A stretch of DNA of 64,000 bases from Pseudoips prasinana (GCA_951640165.1 OX621237.1:6014001-6078000), one strand, 5' to 3'. Shown: positions 49,769-61,345, counted from the stretch's first letter. Made by a program: numbers and translations. The notes: generated by a model from the sequence alone, not told the origin.

Positions 49769-50509
49769 AATAGGATGAACTACCGAGTCTGGCCAATTGT
49801 TTTTTTTTAATCACGCGATACTATTATAGTTCATTGGTCGAATGCAGTAGAGAGACTTATTGAGTCTATACTGCCATTGTAACAGGAGAACTTTTAATAT
49901 GACACATAGCTGTGTTACTACGTTAATTCCCTCCTAACTCACTCGAAACTCGCGTGTAACTCGTTAAAGTGAATTAAAAGCACGAAAACGACAAAGTTGC
50001 TATGGTTTGATGAATTACCGGTAATGTGACTTCACGAATACACACGGCGTGTGAAGGGACTCGTTAAAACTTTTACGATTTACTTAGAGATGCAGTGATA
50101 ATATAATTAGACGATCATTTGATATTCACAGCATGAGTATGTATTATATAAAATGTAATATTCATAATATACTCGTACGCATGTATAAGACGGGACGGAG
50201 ATTTTCATTTTGTTAGGGGATTTTAATGCACAAGGTGTAACATAAATAGTGTTAATGTGTAAATAGGAATCGTACATTCAAGAGAAAGGAACTTTTTCGC
50301 AAATATGTTAGGAATAGGATCACAAACGCAATGCTTTGCACCATTCGCAGCAAGCTAAATATCTGCATCACCAATATCAACCTCGCATTGATATTGTTGA
50401 TATAGATATTTAGTAAATGAAGAAGCCAATTAATTTAAGTTGTATTTTCCTATTGGATTGTCTTTAGTTAATTTTAGTTGATATAAGAATTATAGTCAAC
50501 ATTTTGGGA
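49769..50509. other. No gene recognised
   Basis: AT-rich. The 49900-50070 part is less AT-rich but has no coding signal or repeat match. Confidence 0.3.
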
Positions 50510-50605
50510 GGATATGCCAGGATATCCTCCTAAGATTATTTTTGAAGGAGGCTTTTGTTCACCAGTGGACTACTTTTAGCTGTTTTGATGATGATGATAG
50601 TCAAC
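50510..50605 (+). repeat. End of a GTCCACTGCTGGACA-type repeat
   Basis: GAGGCTTTTGTTCACCAGTGG then ACTACTTTTAGCTG and an ATGATGATGATAG tail. Confidence 0.55.
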
Positions 50606-50625
50606 ATTTATTATTTTATTTAATA

Positions 50626-50937
50626 CTAGCTGTGCCCGCGACTTCGTCCGCGTGTTAATTAGATTATTTAGTTTTTTTTAGTAAAAAAAAGACTTTTTCT
50701 AAAATAAAAGTAGCCTAAGTTACTCCTTATTACATCAGCTACCTGCCAATAAAAGTCCCGTCAAAATCGGTCCAGCCATTTCAGAGATTAGCCGGAACAA
50801 ACAGACAGACAGACAGACAAAAATTGTAAAAAAAAATATTTTGGGGTATGTACCGTATATATATTCATATACATGTAGTAAAAATCGGTTATTTCAATAT
50901 TACAAACAGACACTCCAATTTTATTTATTTGTATAGA
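50626..50937 (-). mobile_element. Non-autonomous Helitron, family H3, minus strand
   Basis: On the minus strand: starts TCTATACAAATAAATAAAATTGG after A and ends ACGCGGACGAAGTCGCGGGC, then ACAGCTAG before T. Contains GTCTGTCTGTCTGTCTGTTTG and TGAAATGGCTGGACCGATTTTG. The hairpin with GACGAAGTC in its loop differs from families H1 and H2. Confidence 0.85.
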
Positions 50938-52264
50938 TTTAGTTTTCTTAGCAATAATTAGGTTTTAGAATTAATACTTTAAATAAAATAAAAAAATAAT
51001 GAGAATACCAAATTAAATAAAAATTCATTTAATTTAATAATAACATTACTAAAGAACTTAACGTCCACTGTCGTTAAAAACTCCATGTAGTCGACTCAGA
51101 TTTCAAAATAGAATTACATTTTTGTAAAAACAATGAATTCTCTTTGATGATGAAACGCAAAAAACTGTTTTAATTTAAAACAAAGAACCGACTTCAAACT
51201 TTCACTAAAAAGTATGAAATAATTTCGGCGACGCAGTCTTGTTTAATATATACATATTTTCATTAAAATATATGAAATTCTGGAAACCGCTGGGTGCGGG
51301 CAACACTAGACCAGTAATTGTAGAGGTCTTTGACTAACAATGGATGTCTTTCGACTGATATGATGATGATATGAAATTCCTACGCAGGGCTATTCTAAAT
51401 TCAAGGTTTAACCCGCTTTATGGAGCACTTTAGAAGGGTCAGCCGCCTAGTTGAAGCAGAGCAGAGCTAAATTGGCTGACTTATTCTCAGGCATTTGGTT
51501 AAAAACATTTGAATGGATAATAATAATCATCGTAATACCAAAAAACTTTTCTATTGTTTACATTTTGAACTTACGTTGCCGATTATGATACTAAAAGAAT
51601 AGTACAGACATTCATTCTATCCAATGCCCTTAGGCATGAAGACGTTGTAGACGCATGGTCCTATACGAACCCGGTGAGCGATTGGTCGCGGCTCTAGCCA
51701 TTGCACTGCAGCTTTTGTAAGCCATGATCTACTGTGGTATAGTAAAAGGTTCTATCAAATGAGCTGTAATACTTGATTCAATAGTACGTATGCCACATAT
51801 CATGACGATCCGCTATGTTTGAAAGCCTAATAGAGTGGTCTGAATACTCTGATACCAACCTAACGAATGTATAAATGTGATGAAAAGAGAATGGCTGTTA
51901 AGACTGTTGGACATTATTACGAAATATATATCAACCTCACATGTCCTTAGCCAGAAATTATAGTCTCCATACATTGTAATACAGAACATGTCCATTACCA
52001 CAGTGGTAAGAGATAAAATGGGAATGGCAATATGCATATTTATCGTGAGTTAGAGTGCCGATAACACGCGATACCATCGGATTAGCATTGATATTGTGTG
52101 CATCTCTCATCTGTAAATGAATCGCTGCGGTTTTTCTGTGGCTTGTAGCGATAGGTTTTACTGTGTTTCGGATTAGGATTTCGAGCATTGCGTTTAGGTT
52201 TTGTGGTAGGTGAAAAATAATGCCCCTGATTCTCTACGGGACTACTGTAATAGCATTTTATTTC
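50938..52264. other. No gene recognised; one small repeat end
   Basis: The 51330-51372 part (AGGTCTTTGACTAACAATGG, ATGTCTTTCGACTGATATG) is a GTCCACTGCTGGACA-type terminus. The rest has no repeat match. The short overlapping frames at 51813-52188 have no recognisable domain. Confidence 0.35.
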
Positions 52265-52745
52265 TTTCTTTTTTTTTATCCCAAATTAGGCAGAGCCTGT
52301 ACCAACCAGACAACTGATAAACAAACTTATATATTTCTAAAGACATACATATCTTCTATATATATAAAAATCAATGCCACTTTTCGTTGTAATGTTATAA
52401 CTCAACAACGCCTTTACCGATTTGGCTAATTTTGGTCTTGAATTATTCGTGGAAGTCCAGGGAAGGTTTGTACGTAGAGAAAATTTTAAAAAAGTCTTGA
52501 AAAAGTGTAAAATCAACATCTTTTAGCAATTTAAAATATTTATTTGTTTGAATATATGAACTTAATTATCATTTTTTTTATTACTATGCCTTATACGTAG
52601 CGAAGCACGTAAAGGGCTGCTAGTTATGGATAAAGTACATATACACAGAACAAATAATCGTGCTCATCACACATAGATTTGTCTTGCGTGGGGATCGAAC
52701 GGAGGACCTCTGGAACCGCTAGACTACTACTAGGCCAACAGACCA
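52265..52745 (-). repeat. tRNA-derived SINE split by a Helitron
   Basis: The tail half (52265-52351) has TTATCCCAAATTAGGCAGAGCC and TGTACCAACCAGACAACTG. The head half (52624-52745) has AATAATCGTGCTCATCACAC and, on the minus strand, GAGGTCCTCCGTTCGATCCCC with a B box. It is closest to families A and C but diverged. Confidence 0.65.
52352..52623 (+). mobile_element. Non-autonomous Helitron, family H4, inside a SINE
   Basis: Starts TCTTCTATATATATAAAAATC after A and ends GCCTTATACGTAGCGAAGCACG, then TAAAGGGCTGCTAG before T. The AT-rich interior has TTTCGTTGTAATGTTATAAC and CTTTACCGATTTGGCTAATT. The terminal stem is weak. Confidence 0.7.
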
Positions 52746-52977
52746 GGTTAAGAGGGCATCTTAATTTGTGTCCATTGATATTTGACGCAAAATACTAAAA
52801 TAAAATAAGAACAATACACTACACACGTCAGAACTTGTCGAACAATTATGAGCGGCGCCACGGCACGTTATTGGTGCGTTATTGGCCTGTACTATTAATA
52901 GTTTGACAGTTATATGTGTGCCTTGTACTTTCATACGACCTATATCAGGGAAATATATTATGTAGTTAATAGTTAAT

Positions 52978-53217
52978 AATAATATCTAGGGACAATGTCA
53001 CACAGATCATCCTAGCCCCAAACTAAGCAAAGCTTGTACTATGGGTACCAGGCGATGATATACATACTTATATAGATAGATAAATACTTATATACATAGA
53101 AAACATCCATGACCCAGAAACAAATATTCGTGCTTCACACAAATATTTGCACTTACCGGGATTCGAACCCAGGACCACCAGCTTCGTAGGCAGGAGCACT
53201 ACCGACTTGGCTACGGT
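52978..53217 (-). repeat. tRNA-derived SINE, family A, complete
   Basis: On the minus strand: CACCGTAGCCAAGTCGGTAG (A box, slightly changed), CCTGGGTTCGAATCCCGG (B box), a body with a TCAT deletion in GTGAAGCACG, and a TATTATTAT tail. Confidence 0.87.
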
Positions 53218-53239
53218 GATATATGTGTGCCCTATTCTT

Positions 53240-53445
53240 TCATAGGAGCTACATTAGGGAGAGATATAATAACATTGTGCTGTGTGGCTGACATTTCATC
53301 CCGTAGGGGGTGTAGAAGGAATAACGCTCAGAGAACGGGCAGCAGCGTCTCTCTGTGGACCATCAAACTGCGATCGCCAACCCGTCTACCAAGCGAGGCG
53401 AATATGGCATATCTCTCCAAGTTATAGGCATAACTCCATTGTGAA
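53240..53445 (+). repeat. GTCCACTGCTGGACA-type repeat, 5' part
   Basis: GTGTGGCTGACATTTCATCCC, GAACGGGCAGCAGCGTC, ACCATCAAACTGCGATCGCC, AACCCGTCTACCAAGCG and ATATGGCATATCTCTCC. Confidence 0.65.
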
Positions 53446-54239
53446 AATCTGATGATAGAGTAAAACCCAACGAAGGTAACAGCCCAACAGATCAATCGCT
53501 TAAGTAAACTGTTCACTTATGTAGGTAAATGTAATCACATGTAAACTTCGGTAGAAACTTCAATTAACTTAGCCGTAGACAGTCTTAGTTAAGGGCTTAA
53601 TCAGCTTAGGTCTCTTGATTAATCTTCACAGACTGACAGATTTGATAAAACTAACGAAATCCTTCAAATCTTATAAACTAAAGCCTCCTACATTATAGTT
53701 AGGTGATTTATTAGGAGATTGGGATTTATCCAAATAACGTAATGGCGTCTATTTTTAAGCCCTGCCAATCTTAATTAACATTAAATATCCGATATAACAG
53801 TTTCATTAAGAATTTTCTTAAGAAAGATTTTTGAATAAATATTTTATGAAGTTATTTGAATATTTGGTCCCTAACTAACATTTTATTTAATTTCTTTGCG
53901 GTGTTTTACTTTATGGTATCCTTCCGTATCTACATTTTTTCATATGATCCCTTTTGAGACAAGTTTCAGACATAAAAATATGATTTTTGTCGGATACCGC
54001 GGCTTAAATGGATAACACACAACAAAAGAGTGATAATAGTAACCTTCGGATTTTCTGATACGATATTCTCATTATATTTAAGAATTAAGTAACTAATCGA
54101 ATGTTTTACTGAAATAACCGAACTGTAAATTAATATTATTTTATTTTATTTTATATAACATTGGTTTTATGGATTTCGTTTAATAAAAAGAAACCCAAAA
54201 TATTTCATGAGTAGGTAAGTACCGCCAAATATGTTAAAC
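53446..54239. other. AT-rich, nothing recognised
   Basis: No repeat match, no ORF of interest. TTTTATTTTATTTTAT near 54140 may be a repeat edge. Confidence 0.3.
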
Positions 54240-54462
54240 TATTTTGTAACCTAGGTCGTGGGTTCCAGTGCCACGCAGGATATATATTTCTTTGCATGAA
54301 CATATCTGTTTGTCCTTATCTGTGTCTGGATATAGATAAGTATATATTTACAAATAAAAGTAGTGTATACAAGTTATCTGGTTCCCATAGAACAAGCTCT
54401 GCTTGGTTTGGGATCAGATGGCCGTGTGTGAATAATCTCCCAAGATATTATTATTATATTAC
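54240..54462 (+). repeat. SINE family C, head truncated
   Basis: GGTCGTGGGTTCCAGTGCCAC (degraded B box), ATGAACATATCTGTTTGTCC, GGATATAGATAAGTATATATT, ATAGAACAAGCTCTGCTTGG and GATCAGATGGCCGTGTGTG, then a TATTATTATATTA tail. Confidence 0.78.
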
Positions 54463-54944
54463 AAAGAAAAAAATATTGTACGTGTACCGCGTTTGAAGCT
54501 AGAATTAACACCACAATTCAATACCAAACAGTCTAACAGAATCCAAACCTAAACTAACTCCAATATGAATTTCAAAAACCACCAACTCCGTAACCACAAA
54601 ACCTTCTAAATTTAAGCAGCAAATACTGAAATACCGGAATACCGTACAAAGCGGTCTTTGTCTTTGCGGTATTAACCTATTAATAACATTAACAATGCGG
54701 TATACCGGCGTGGTAATTGAACGGCCGTGGTCCATCTGTTATCTTACCAAGGGTAATGAAATTGTCTGTGAAAGCTAATTAATTATGATAAAGCCAGTTA
54801 GTTAGGATCAACATGAAACTCGGCGAAATCCTAGTCTGAATACATTTATTTGGGAACTGCAGCAGATAATGCAATATCCTGTGGAAGATTTAGTTGGAGA
54901 TAGTAGATCAGTTGGAGCAGAACATACTACATACATATAGGAAG

Positions 54945-55148
54945 GCAAATAACTCCTAGGATACGTGTCCGTACCACCTGGGACATGGCGTATAATACTG
55001 ACACTGGATCAGCATACCCGCGTTCCCGGGGCTCCCCCCATCAGAAGTTAGAAGAAGTCCACGCTAGGTTAGGTTATATAGGCCCGACATAGCCACCTGC
55101 AGATACTTATTGCGGGTGGCATGCGTAGGCATTCCCCCTGCCTTATAA
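54945..55148 (+). repeat. Dispersed repeat shared with 1000-1212
   Basis: TACCACCTGGGACATGGCG, CATACCCGCGTTCCCGGGGC, TTGCGGGTGGCATGCGTAGG and CATTCCCCC match the first copy. Here AGAAGTTAGAAGAAGTCCACG lies in the middle. Confidence 0.6.
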
Positions 55149-55554
55149 ATGCGTCATTGAAATCGCCACTATACTATACCATGCCATTCGTTGATATCTT
55201 ATGCAATTCCGTTCCGAGCCGACCTCTGTTCAACCTCGTATATTTAGAACTTGCCAATATGTAAACAAACGCGTAGGTCGATAAATATTTGCATTAGTAA
55301 TGCACCATGCGTATGTGTACGAAACATACTGTTCACTCGTGTGTAAAGGAGTTATTGTTATATTATGCGATAACTAATAACCAATTCGATTTATTTGTTA
55401 CGTGTATTCGTACTACTTCCCTGTAATTTTTTTTTTGGGTGTAAGGTATCCTATGTCGTTTTCTGTAGTTTTGACAGTGTGTGAAAAAAGTAATGATGAT
55501 TTGGTTTAAAAGCTTTACAAACAAATTCATATTTACATTCACCTGTAATATGTG

Positions 55555-55742
55555 TTTATCATGTCAGCCAAATTACGTCCACTGCTGGACAAAAGCTTCC
55601 CTAAAGAATGGGGGATATGCCACAATCGCCACGCCTGGTAGACGGGTTGGCGATCGGCGAAAACGCTGCTGCCCGTTCTCTGGTAGGTTTTCCCTCGGGA
55701 CGATTTCTAAGCCCCCCACGGGATGAGATGGGGTGATGATTT
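55555..55742 (-). repeat. GTCCACTGCTGGACA-type repeat, nearly complete
   Basis: ATCATGTCAGCC, ACGTCCACTGCTGGACAAAAG, GGGGGATATGCC, CGCCACGCCTGGTAGACGGG, GCTGCTGCCCGTTCTCTGG and GGGATGAGATGGGGTGATGAT. It lacks the GCAGT...CATAGTACACAG middle (deleted between CGATCGGCG and AAAACG). The best reference for the intact ends. Confidence 0.75.
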
Positions 55743-56194
55743 TCTTCGTATATCGTATTATTTCACAAGTATAGCAAATGTAATACCTTAAATGTTTTCG
55801 TTATATTCACAATGCAAATCCATCTCATACGATAACATTACGGAATGGTAGATCGTCGCGAACATTGACCTAATTGTGTCGACGACAGCCCGCAGCCCAT
55901 CTCGCTCCATTTAATAAAGCCTCCCAAATAAAAAGTACAAGTGTACCGAGCATGAATAAACCGGAAGATATATATGGAGGAAACTCACACACATGGAAAA
56001 CAATCACAATAAGAAAAATACGCTTGATCCTAATTTGTTGTATAAATTTGCAGAGGTCTGTAGAGCTGTGTAAATTTGTAGAAATAAAAAAAAATAACAA
56101 TTGAAATGTCTTACGACAAATTTCTATTTTTAGTCCATATTCATTTATTCCATTTAAATGTTAGATTTATTATGAGGAATCATCGTTTTTTATC
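55743..56194. other. No gene recognised
   Basis: The two overlapping frames of 76 codons on opposite strands (55870-56104) have no recognisable domain. Confidence 0.3.
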
Positions 56195-56337
56195 CTATCA
56201 TGCAGCGCATGACGTGGCAACTAAGAAACACTGCCAGATATATCAGTAGGAATATTGCTTAAGTTTAATTACGTATTTTTATGTGTTGACTTATAGCAAC
56301 TCAATCCCAAGCAATTTTGTCACTTAAATAATGATTA
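56195..56337 (-). mobile_element. LINE 3' tail, same family as 5611-6235
   Basis: On the minus strand: ATTATTTAAGTGACAAAATTGC, TTGGGATTGAGTTGC, GGCAGTGTTTCTTAGTTGCC and ACGTCATGCGCTGC, matching the end of 41455-42255. Only the last codons and the beginning of the tail remain. Confidence 0.65.
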
Positions 56338-56339
56338 AT

Positions 56340-56530
56340 TTTGTATCATCATCATGTCAAGCAAATTACGTCAAAAGCGTCCATAAAGAATGGGGGATAT
56401 GCAATAATCGTCATGCTTTCGGACAAACCTGTTCACACAAATACGCTACTGCCTGTTATTTGGTAGGTACTCCCTCAGGACGATTTTTACGTCCCTCACG
56501 GGATGAGATAAGGTGATGATATCCTACGCC
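56340..56530 (-). repeat. GTCCACTGCTGGACA-type repeat
   Basis: ATCATCATGTCAAGC, AAAGAATGGGGGATATGC, CTACTGCCTGTTATTTGGTAGG and GGGATGAGATAAGGTGATGAT. It lacks the CACTGCTGGAC block. Confidence 0.65.
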
Positions 56531-56764
56531 GTCACCACACCAAACTTATTTCTAGGCAAATCTCTAATAATATTGGGAGGTTGTAATAGAATGGAACGAG
56601 ACCAAATGTTATATAACACACTCCCTTCAAATGTCCAGCACTCAGCATAATCCCATAGATTGAGGATACAAATTTTCATAATACATTCCGGATATTGTAT
56701 GCATAATAAGGTTGGTAAATGCTTGCTTTTCACGCCGCTGGTCTTGGATTCGATTTCCACCCAG

Positions 56765-57003
56765 GGGCTCTATCGGCTAAGTTGCCGAACATCGATTTCT
56801 TAAATGGCGTTCAAATAAATAAAGGTTAAAATTACTTAATCAATCGTTAAATCGGCTACAACATTGACAATCGATTCCGGACAATTATGACGTCACATGT
56901 GCTCATGGAAGCCGATTTAACGATTGATTAAGACATTTTTAACTTTAATTTATTTGAACGCCATTTAAGAAATCGATGTTCGGTGACTTAGCCGGTAGAG
57001 CCC
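56765..57003. mobile_element. Foldback MITE, family F, with CAG duplication
   Basis: Ends GGGCTCTATCGGCTAAGTTG and GTGACTTAGCCGGTAGAGCCC. About 100-bp arms include TGGCGTTCAAATAAAT and GCCGATTTAACGATTGATTAA. CAG at 56762-56764 is repeated at 57004-57006. A 3-bp duplication and GGGC ends suggest a PIF/Harbinger-type element. Close relative of 37144-37369. Confidence 0.85.
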
Positions 57004-57067
57004 CAGGACAGATATTTGTGTGCATGAACATGTCTCTTAGTACTGAGTCTGGGTGTATTCTCTACTA

Positions 57068-57228
57068 TATAAAAATAAGTCGGGTTTTCCTTCCTGATGC
57101 TATAACTCCAGAACGCACGAACCGATTTCCACGGTTTTGCATTCGTTGGAAAGGTCTCGGGCCCCGTGAGGTTTATAACAAAGAAAATTTATAAAATTTA
57201 ACGCGGGTAACACCGCGGGGCACAGCTA
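57068..57228 (+). mobile_element. Non-autonomous Helitron, short, inside a SINE
   Basis: Starts around TCTCTACTATATAAAAATAAG (about 57059-57068) and ends GCGGGTAACACCGCGGGGC, then ACAGCTAG before T. The interior has CCTGATGCTATAACTCCAG, AACCGATTTCCACGG and GGTCTCGGGCCCCGTGAGG. The left boundary is uncertain by several bases. Confidence 0.78.
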
Positions 57229-57604
57229 GTTATCTATATAAATATGTATTTACAAAATAAATATAGTTAATTAATTTATTTTTATTAATTATAGTTAAGC
57301 TTAGTTTTGCATCAGATGGCCGTGTGTGGGAAAAAAAACAATAATAATTGAAAAAGGCGACACGCAGATACTGCAATTGTCATAAAGTGGAAGTTTCTTC
57401 CCAAAATGAGACCCGGGGTGCCTATTTTCACTTTCATTAAAGCACAAGGTTTAGTTAGACTATGATTTACTACTCTAGAAACCTCACATTCATTTAAAAA
57501 GCCTCTCGGAGGATTAATAAAAGTACTGTCACGTATATATGTATGTGATGAGTCAAGTGCTTTTGTACAATAAACTTTAGTTATCTTCTTTATAGTGTTG
57601 ACTT

Positions 57605-57728
57605 CCTCATACGGTGGAACACGCTACCGTGTTTAACCGCAGATAATGAGGTCCTGGGTTCGAATCCGAGGACGGGCAAAAATGAGTTACTGAGATTTTT
57701 GGTTAGGTACGAATAGTTTCTCCCAATG
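57605..57728 (+). repeat. tRNA-derived SINE, family E
   Basis: ACCGCAGATAATGAGGTCC, GGGTTCGAATCCGAGGACGGG (B box) and GAGTTACTGAGATTTTTGG. The A-box side is degraded (GGTGGAACACGCTACCG). Confidence 0.75.
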
Positions 57729-58330
57729 TATAACCAATATCATATCAATGGAAAATGAGCCTTATCGTCGGAACTTTAAGGTTCACTACCAAGCTGACTG
57801 TATATACCTACTGCACAAATATATACTAACTATACTCGCGGGGCCACCGAGAGCCGTACAGAGGAAGTATTAAATCAGCCAACGTGAAAAAGATTTAATC
57901 CGATTGCTGGTTACTTCCGGTAGATAGAACAAACTACCATTTAGTAGGAAGAGTAGCAATCTGTTAATGTTAATTTATTTAAAAGACGGCACTTGCGAAA
58001 TGAATCTCTGTATCGCAAATTCGCGTGGGAGTTTAATACATGGAATTTATATTAAAAAAACTACCATATGTGTAATATTATGTATGTATAGTATTATTAG
58101 TATTTAACAAATATATATGTTTATGTAACTTATACATAAGTACATAACTTTGAACATGTTATACACACGATAATACACTTACAACTACCGCCTTTTCCAG
58201 CTTACTTTTCCTTCCACCTAACGTTGTCTGGAAGAGGCGATCTTTACAAAACGATAAGACCGCCGATTGTACATAACTGCATTTTCTTATAAAGATAATG
58301 TATTGTGCTTTCTGGTGCAATAACGACTGA
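57729..58330. other. No gene recognised
   Basis: AT-rich; no repeat copies or coding signal noted. Confidence 0.3.
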
Positions 58331-58332
58331 CT

Positions 58333-58548
58333 GCACTTGTGGCGCACCGGCTAAGACAGTCGCCTCGCCTTTTCGTGTAGCGGGTTCGAGTCCCGCGCCG
58401 GACAACTATTTGTGTGACCCATAAATAGTTGTTATGAGGTTGGATGTAATTTTTGTCCGTCTATTATATGTTTGTAAAGTACCCCGCACAGCACAGCGCA
58501 ACACAGGGATTAATTTCCCTAGTGCGGGCGTTGTAATTATACAAAAAA
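58333..58548 (+). repeat. tRNA-derived SINE, family B
   Basis: TGTGGCGCACCGGCTAAGAC (A box), GCGGGTTCGAGTCCCGCG (B box), GTGTGACCCATAAATAGTTG, GTAAAGTACCCCGC with a small CAGCACAGCGCAA insertion, and CCCTAGTGCGGGCGTTG. Complete. Confidence 0.86.
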
Positions 58549-59599
58549 ATTGTTATCCATCAATTTTGCTTTTAGAAACATGGCCGACTGATATGTTCAC
58601 AGTTGCATGTGAAAGATGAACAACATTTATAATTTCCTATTGTTGAGATTAGATTTAAGCTTTGCATTCCAAATAATAGCTATGAAACAAAAAATTTAGG
58701 AACTTATGATAATCAAGCATGAAAGCATTGTCATGCATGATTCTACCCACGAAGCAAGATTCTATCTTCTTCTGTGAGTAGAATCTATTTCGGTAATTTC
58801 ATATTCGAAATAAAAGAAAAACATTTCGCCCGTTATTTAATTGAAACACATTCAAGTAAATTGCATATGAAGAGCAACACAAACTAATTGTTTACTTAGA
58901 AGTCTCAACGAAATCGCAACAAGATTGCATCTCCGAAATGTTCCCAAGTTACACAACCCTCAGGCTAAGCTACATACCTATCTATGTATATATAAACCTT
59001 AATACAATAAAAATAAAGGAGATATTCGGTTGTCGTCCTATTTCCACCTCCACTTGTTCCACCAGTTGTTCAGACCACCTCTGATTTCCCAAAGGGCTTT
59101 ATTTTTAAAATCCACCTCAATGTTAAAAAGGTAAAAATATTGTACTTGTGAATTTTGAATCGGACTTTCCTTGTTGTGTCTCTTTGACATTTTCTTGATT
59201 TTTCGTCGCGAGAGATCATTAATGCCAACCCTTGGGGTTTAGGGCACTAGAAACTTATGTGAGACGTGTGGGGTGTACCCTCGAGCCTAATCAGGAAGGG
59301 TTGTGACGGAGGGTTAAGCAAACAAGAGAAACTTAGGGCGACTAGTTTTGTGCCTTCAAAGCTTTTTACTATTGAAATTTTCCTTTTGAGGGCTTCGGTG
59401 GCGTCTGGCCGGCGCCCTATGTCTGAGAGTCATTATTAAAACCCTTACACTCTTTGTCTGTTCCACATAATATAAATATTCGCGGCGTCTTTAATTTGAG
59501 ATAGACATCTCTTTTTTCTGTAGCTACTGATAAACAAGCAGGGCTTTATACTGTTTCATTCAAGTTAGCTATAAAAAAAGATAACTTGATCAACAACCC
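58549..59599. other. Mostly unique sequence, no gene recognised
   Basis: The 59030-59460 part has moderately raised GC and no copy in the window. No recognisable protein frame. A regulatory or untranslated role cannot be excluded. Confidence 0.3.
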
Positions 59600-59875
59600 G
59601 ATGGTGGTTCGGTTGGCGAGGTTGGTAGATTTTTACGAAAGATTTTAGATTTTTAGCCTTTTACGAAGCAGGTCGTGGATTGATTCCTTCTCAGGACCGA
59701 TATTTGTATGCTCCATGCTCCAATATCTGTCTTGAGTCTGAGTCATGTCTGTTTGTCCTGAGTCTGGGTGTAATTATCTATATAAGTATATACTGGCATA
59801 AGAAAAGTAGTCTCCATAGTACAAGCTGTAGTGTGTGAATAATGTCTCAGGATGTTATTATTATATTACAGGTTA
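59600..59875 (+). repeat. SINE family C with a small internal duplication
   Basis: GGTTCGGTTGGCGAGGTTGG (A-box side), a duplicated TTTTACGAA...GATTTTTAG stretch, GGTCGTGGATTGATTCCTTC (B-box side), GTCTGTTTGTCCTGAGTCTGG and an ATTATTATATTA tail. The TGAGTCTGAGTC block near 59735 is also doubled. Confidence 0.75.
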
Positions 59876-60124
59876 CCATAGCCTGTAGTGCTTACGAGAC
59901 GCATGAGCTCTCACAGATGACTTCATCCACATCCATGACTAAAACAGAAGCTCTAAATGCTACAACGTACCTGAAACGTAGTCGGTAAGATGATGCTCAT
60001 AGTATTTATCAGAAGACCAGCGCTGATGGATGTACATATGTCTTGCTGTAGCTAATGGTGAGATTGGGGCCTTGTTTACTTCAAGCAAACTTGCGTTTTG
60101 TTTCTGCAAATATCTGCTATGTAT

Positions 60125-60262
60125 TTTTTTCAGACAACGCCGGCACTTGGTATGTGAATCCCTGTGTCGCGGTGTACTTTACAAACATATGATTGACAGA
60201 TACAAATTACATACAACAACTACTAATGGGTCACACAAATATTTGTTCTGTGCGGAAAGCGA
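60125..60262 (-). repeat. SINE family B, 3' part
   Basis: On the minus strand: ACAAATATTTGTGTGACCC, ATTAGTAGTTGTTGTATG, TGTAAAGTACACCGCGACAC and AGGGATTCACATACCAAGTGCCG. The head is missing. Confidence 0.65.
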
Positions 60263-60398
60263 ACTCTGGACACAAAGTAGCGAGGCGACTATCTATAATA
60301 CGCATTTATTTAGAAATTAGGCTCTGCTTAGCTTTGTATCAGATGGCAGTACGTTAATGTCCCAAGATATTTATTTATTTGGCCGCCAAAATCATGTA

Positions 60399-60539
60399 CA
60401 AACCCCAGCACATCCAGCTACCCCAATATGTCAAATTTCTTTTATAGATTGTCAACTTTATCACAAAAGCATAAGGTTCGCTTTCAATATAAAAGATTCG
60501 AAATATGACAGATTGCGTAGCTTGATGTGCTGGCGCCTG
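60399..60539. mobile_element. Palindromic MITE, family D, diverged
   Basis: Left CCAGCACATCCAGCTACCCC, right GCGTAGCTTGATGTGCTGGCG with CCTG before TA (60540-60541). The usual ATTGGGGAAATTTGACAG block is altered to ATAAAAGATTCGAAATATG. The small frames on both strands are shadows. Confidence 0.8.
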
Positions 60540-60963
60540 TACAATTCTGCAAACTATTTCTAGCCAAGAAAACGGACGAAACAATATAGAATATATGAAA
60601 TATTCCAAAACTAGACTTTGTTTAGACAATTAAAGCTTTCCAAATGTCCTATATATCATCCTTTATGTCATGTTTTCATATCCAAAACTAGGTTATTGCG
60701 TGAAATACGAGTGCTCACGTATAGTTCATATGAACAGAATGTGTGTGTGAAATTGAGCGTAAACACAAAGCATGTAAATATAATTCGCTGGCCCGAGAGC
60801 GACACACAAATCACTGTGTAATAACATTGTATTAATTACAGCGATATTTTGCCAATAAAATAATATTGCCATGTAAATATTATATTGAAAAAACTGACCG
60901 TCGATAAAATTTTACTTTATTCTTCGTGATAACCCAGATATAACATTCATAGATAATTAGAAA

Positions 60964-61145
60964 TCCTACTAATATTATGAAGGCGAAAATTTGTGAATGT
61001 GTGAGTGTGTATGTTTGTTACTTCTTCACGTCTAAACGGCTGGAGCGATTTTAATAAAATTTGGTATAGAGTTAGTTTGATATCTTGGATTAACACATAG
61101 GCCATTTATAAAGTTAAACGCAGGTAAAACCGGGGGCACAGCTAG
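60964..61145 (+). mobile_element. Non-autonomous Helitron, family H2
   Basis: TCCTACTAATATTATGAAGGC after A; ends GCAGGTAAAACCGGGGGC, then ACAGCTAG before T (hairpin decayed). Contains GGCTGGAGCGATTTTAATAA. Confidence 0.82.
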
Positions 61146-61345
61146 TTATATTATAAATGAGAAATTTTGTGAGTGTGGGTATATGGATGTGTGTATCTAT
61201 CTATGGATTTTTGTTACTCTTTCACTCAAAAACTACAGAACGGAATAATGATAAAACTTTGTAGTACTGTAGCTTATATATCCGAATAACACATAAGCTA
61301 TAATTTATAAAGTTTTCCGCGGGTGCACCCGCGGGTCACGATGAG
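61146..61345 (+). mobile_element. Degenerate Helitron directly following another
   Basis: TTATATTATAAATGAGAAATTTTG, TTGTTACTCTTTCACTCAAAAAC, ATAAGCTATAATTTATAAAG and CGCGGGTGCACCCGCGGG resemble family H2 like 17278-17461, but the CTAG terminus is lost (CACGATGAG). Confidence 0.55.

Larger units (their letters stand above)
56703..57345 (+). repeat. SINE family C carrying a MITE and a Helitron
   Basis: Three SINE pieces in order: the head (56703-56764, AAGGTTGGTAAATGCTTGC ... GGATTCGATTTCCACCCAG), the body (57004-57066, GACAGATATTTGTGTGCATG ... GAGTCTGGGTGTA) and the tail (57229-57345, TTATCTATATAAATATG ... CATCAGATGGCCGTGTGTG). The first gap holds a foldback MITE with a CAG duplication, and the second a Helitron. 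Confidence 0.82.
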
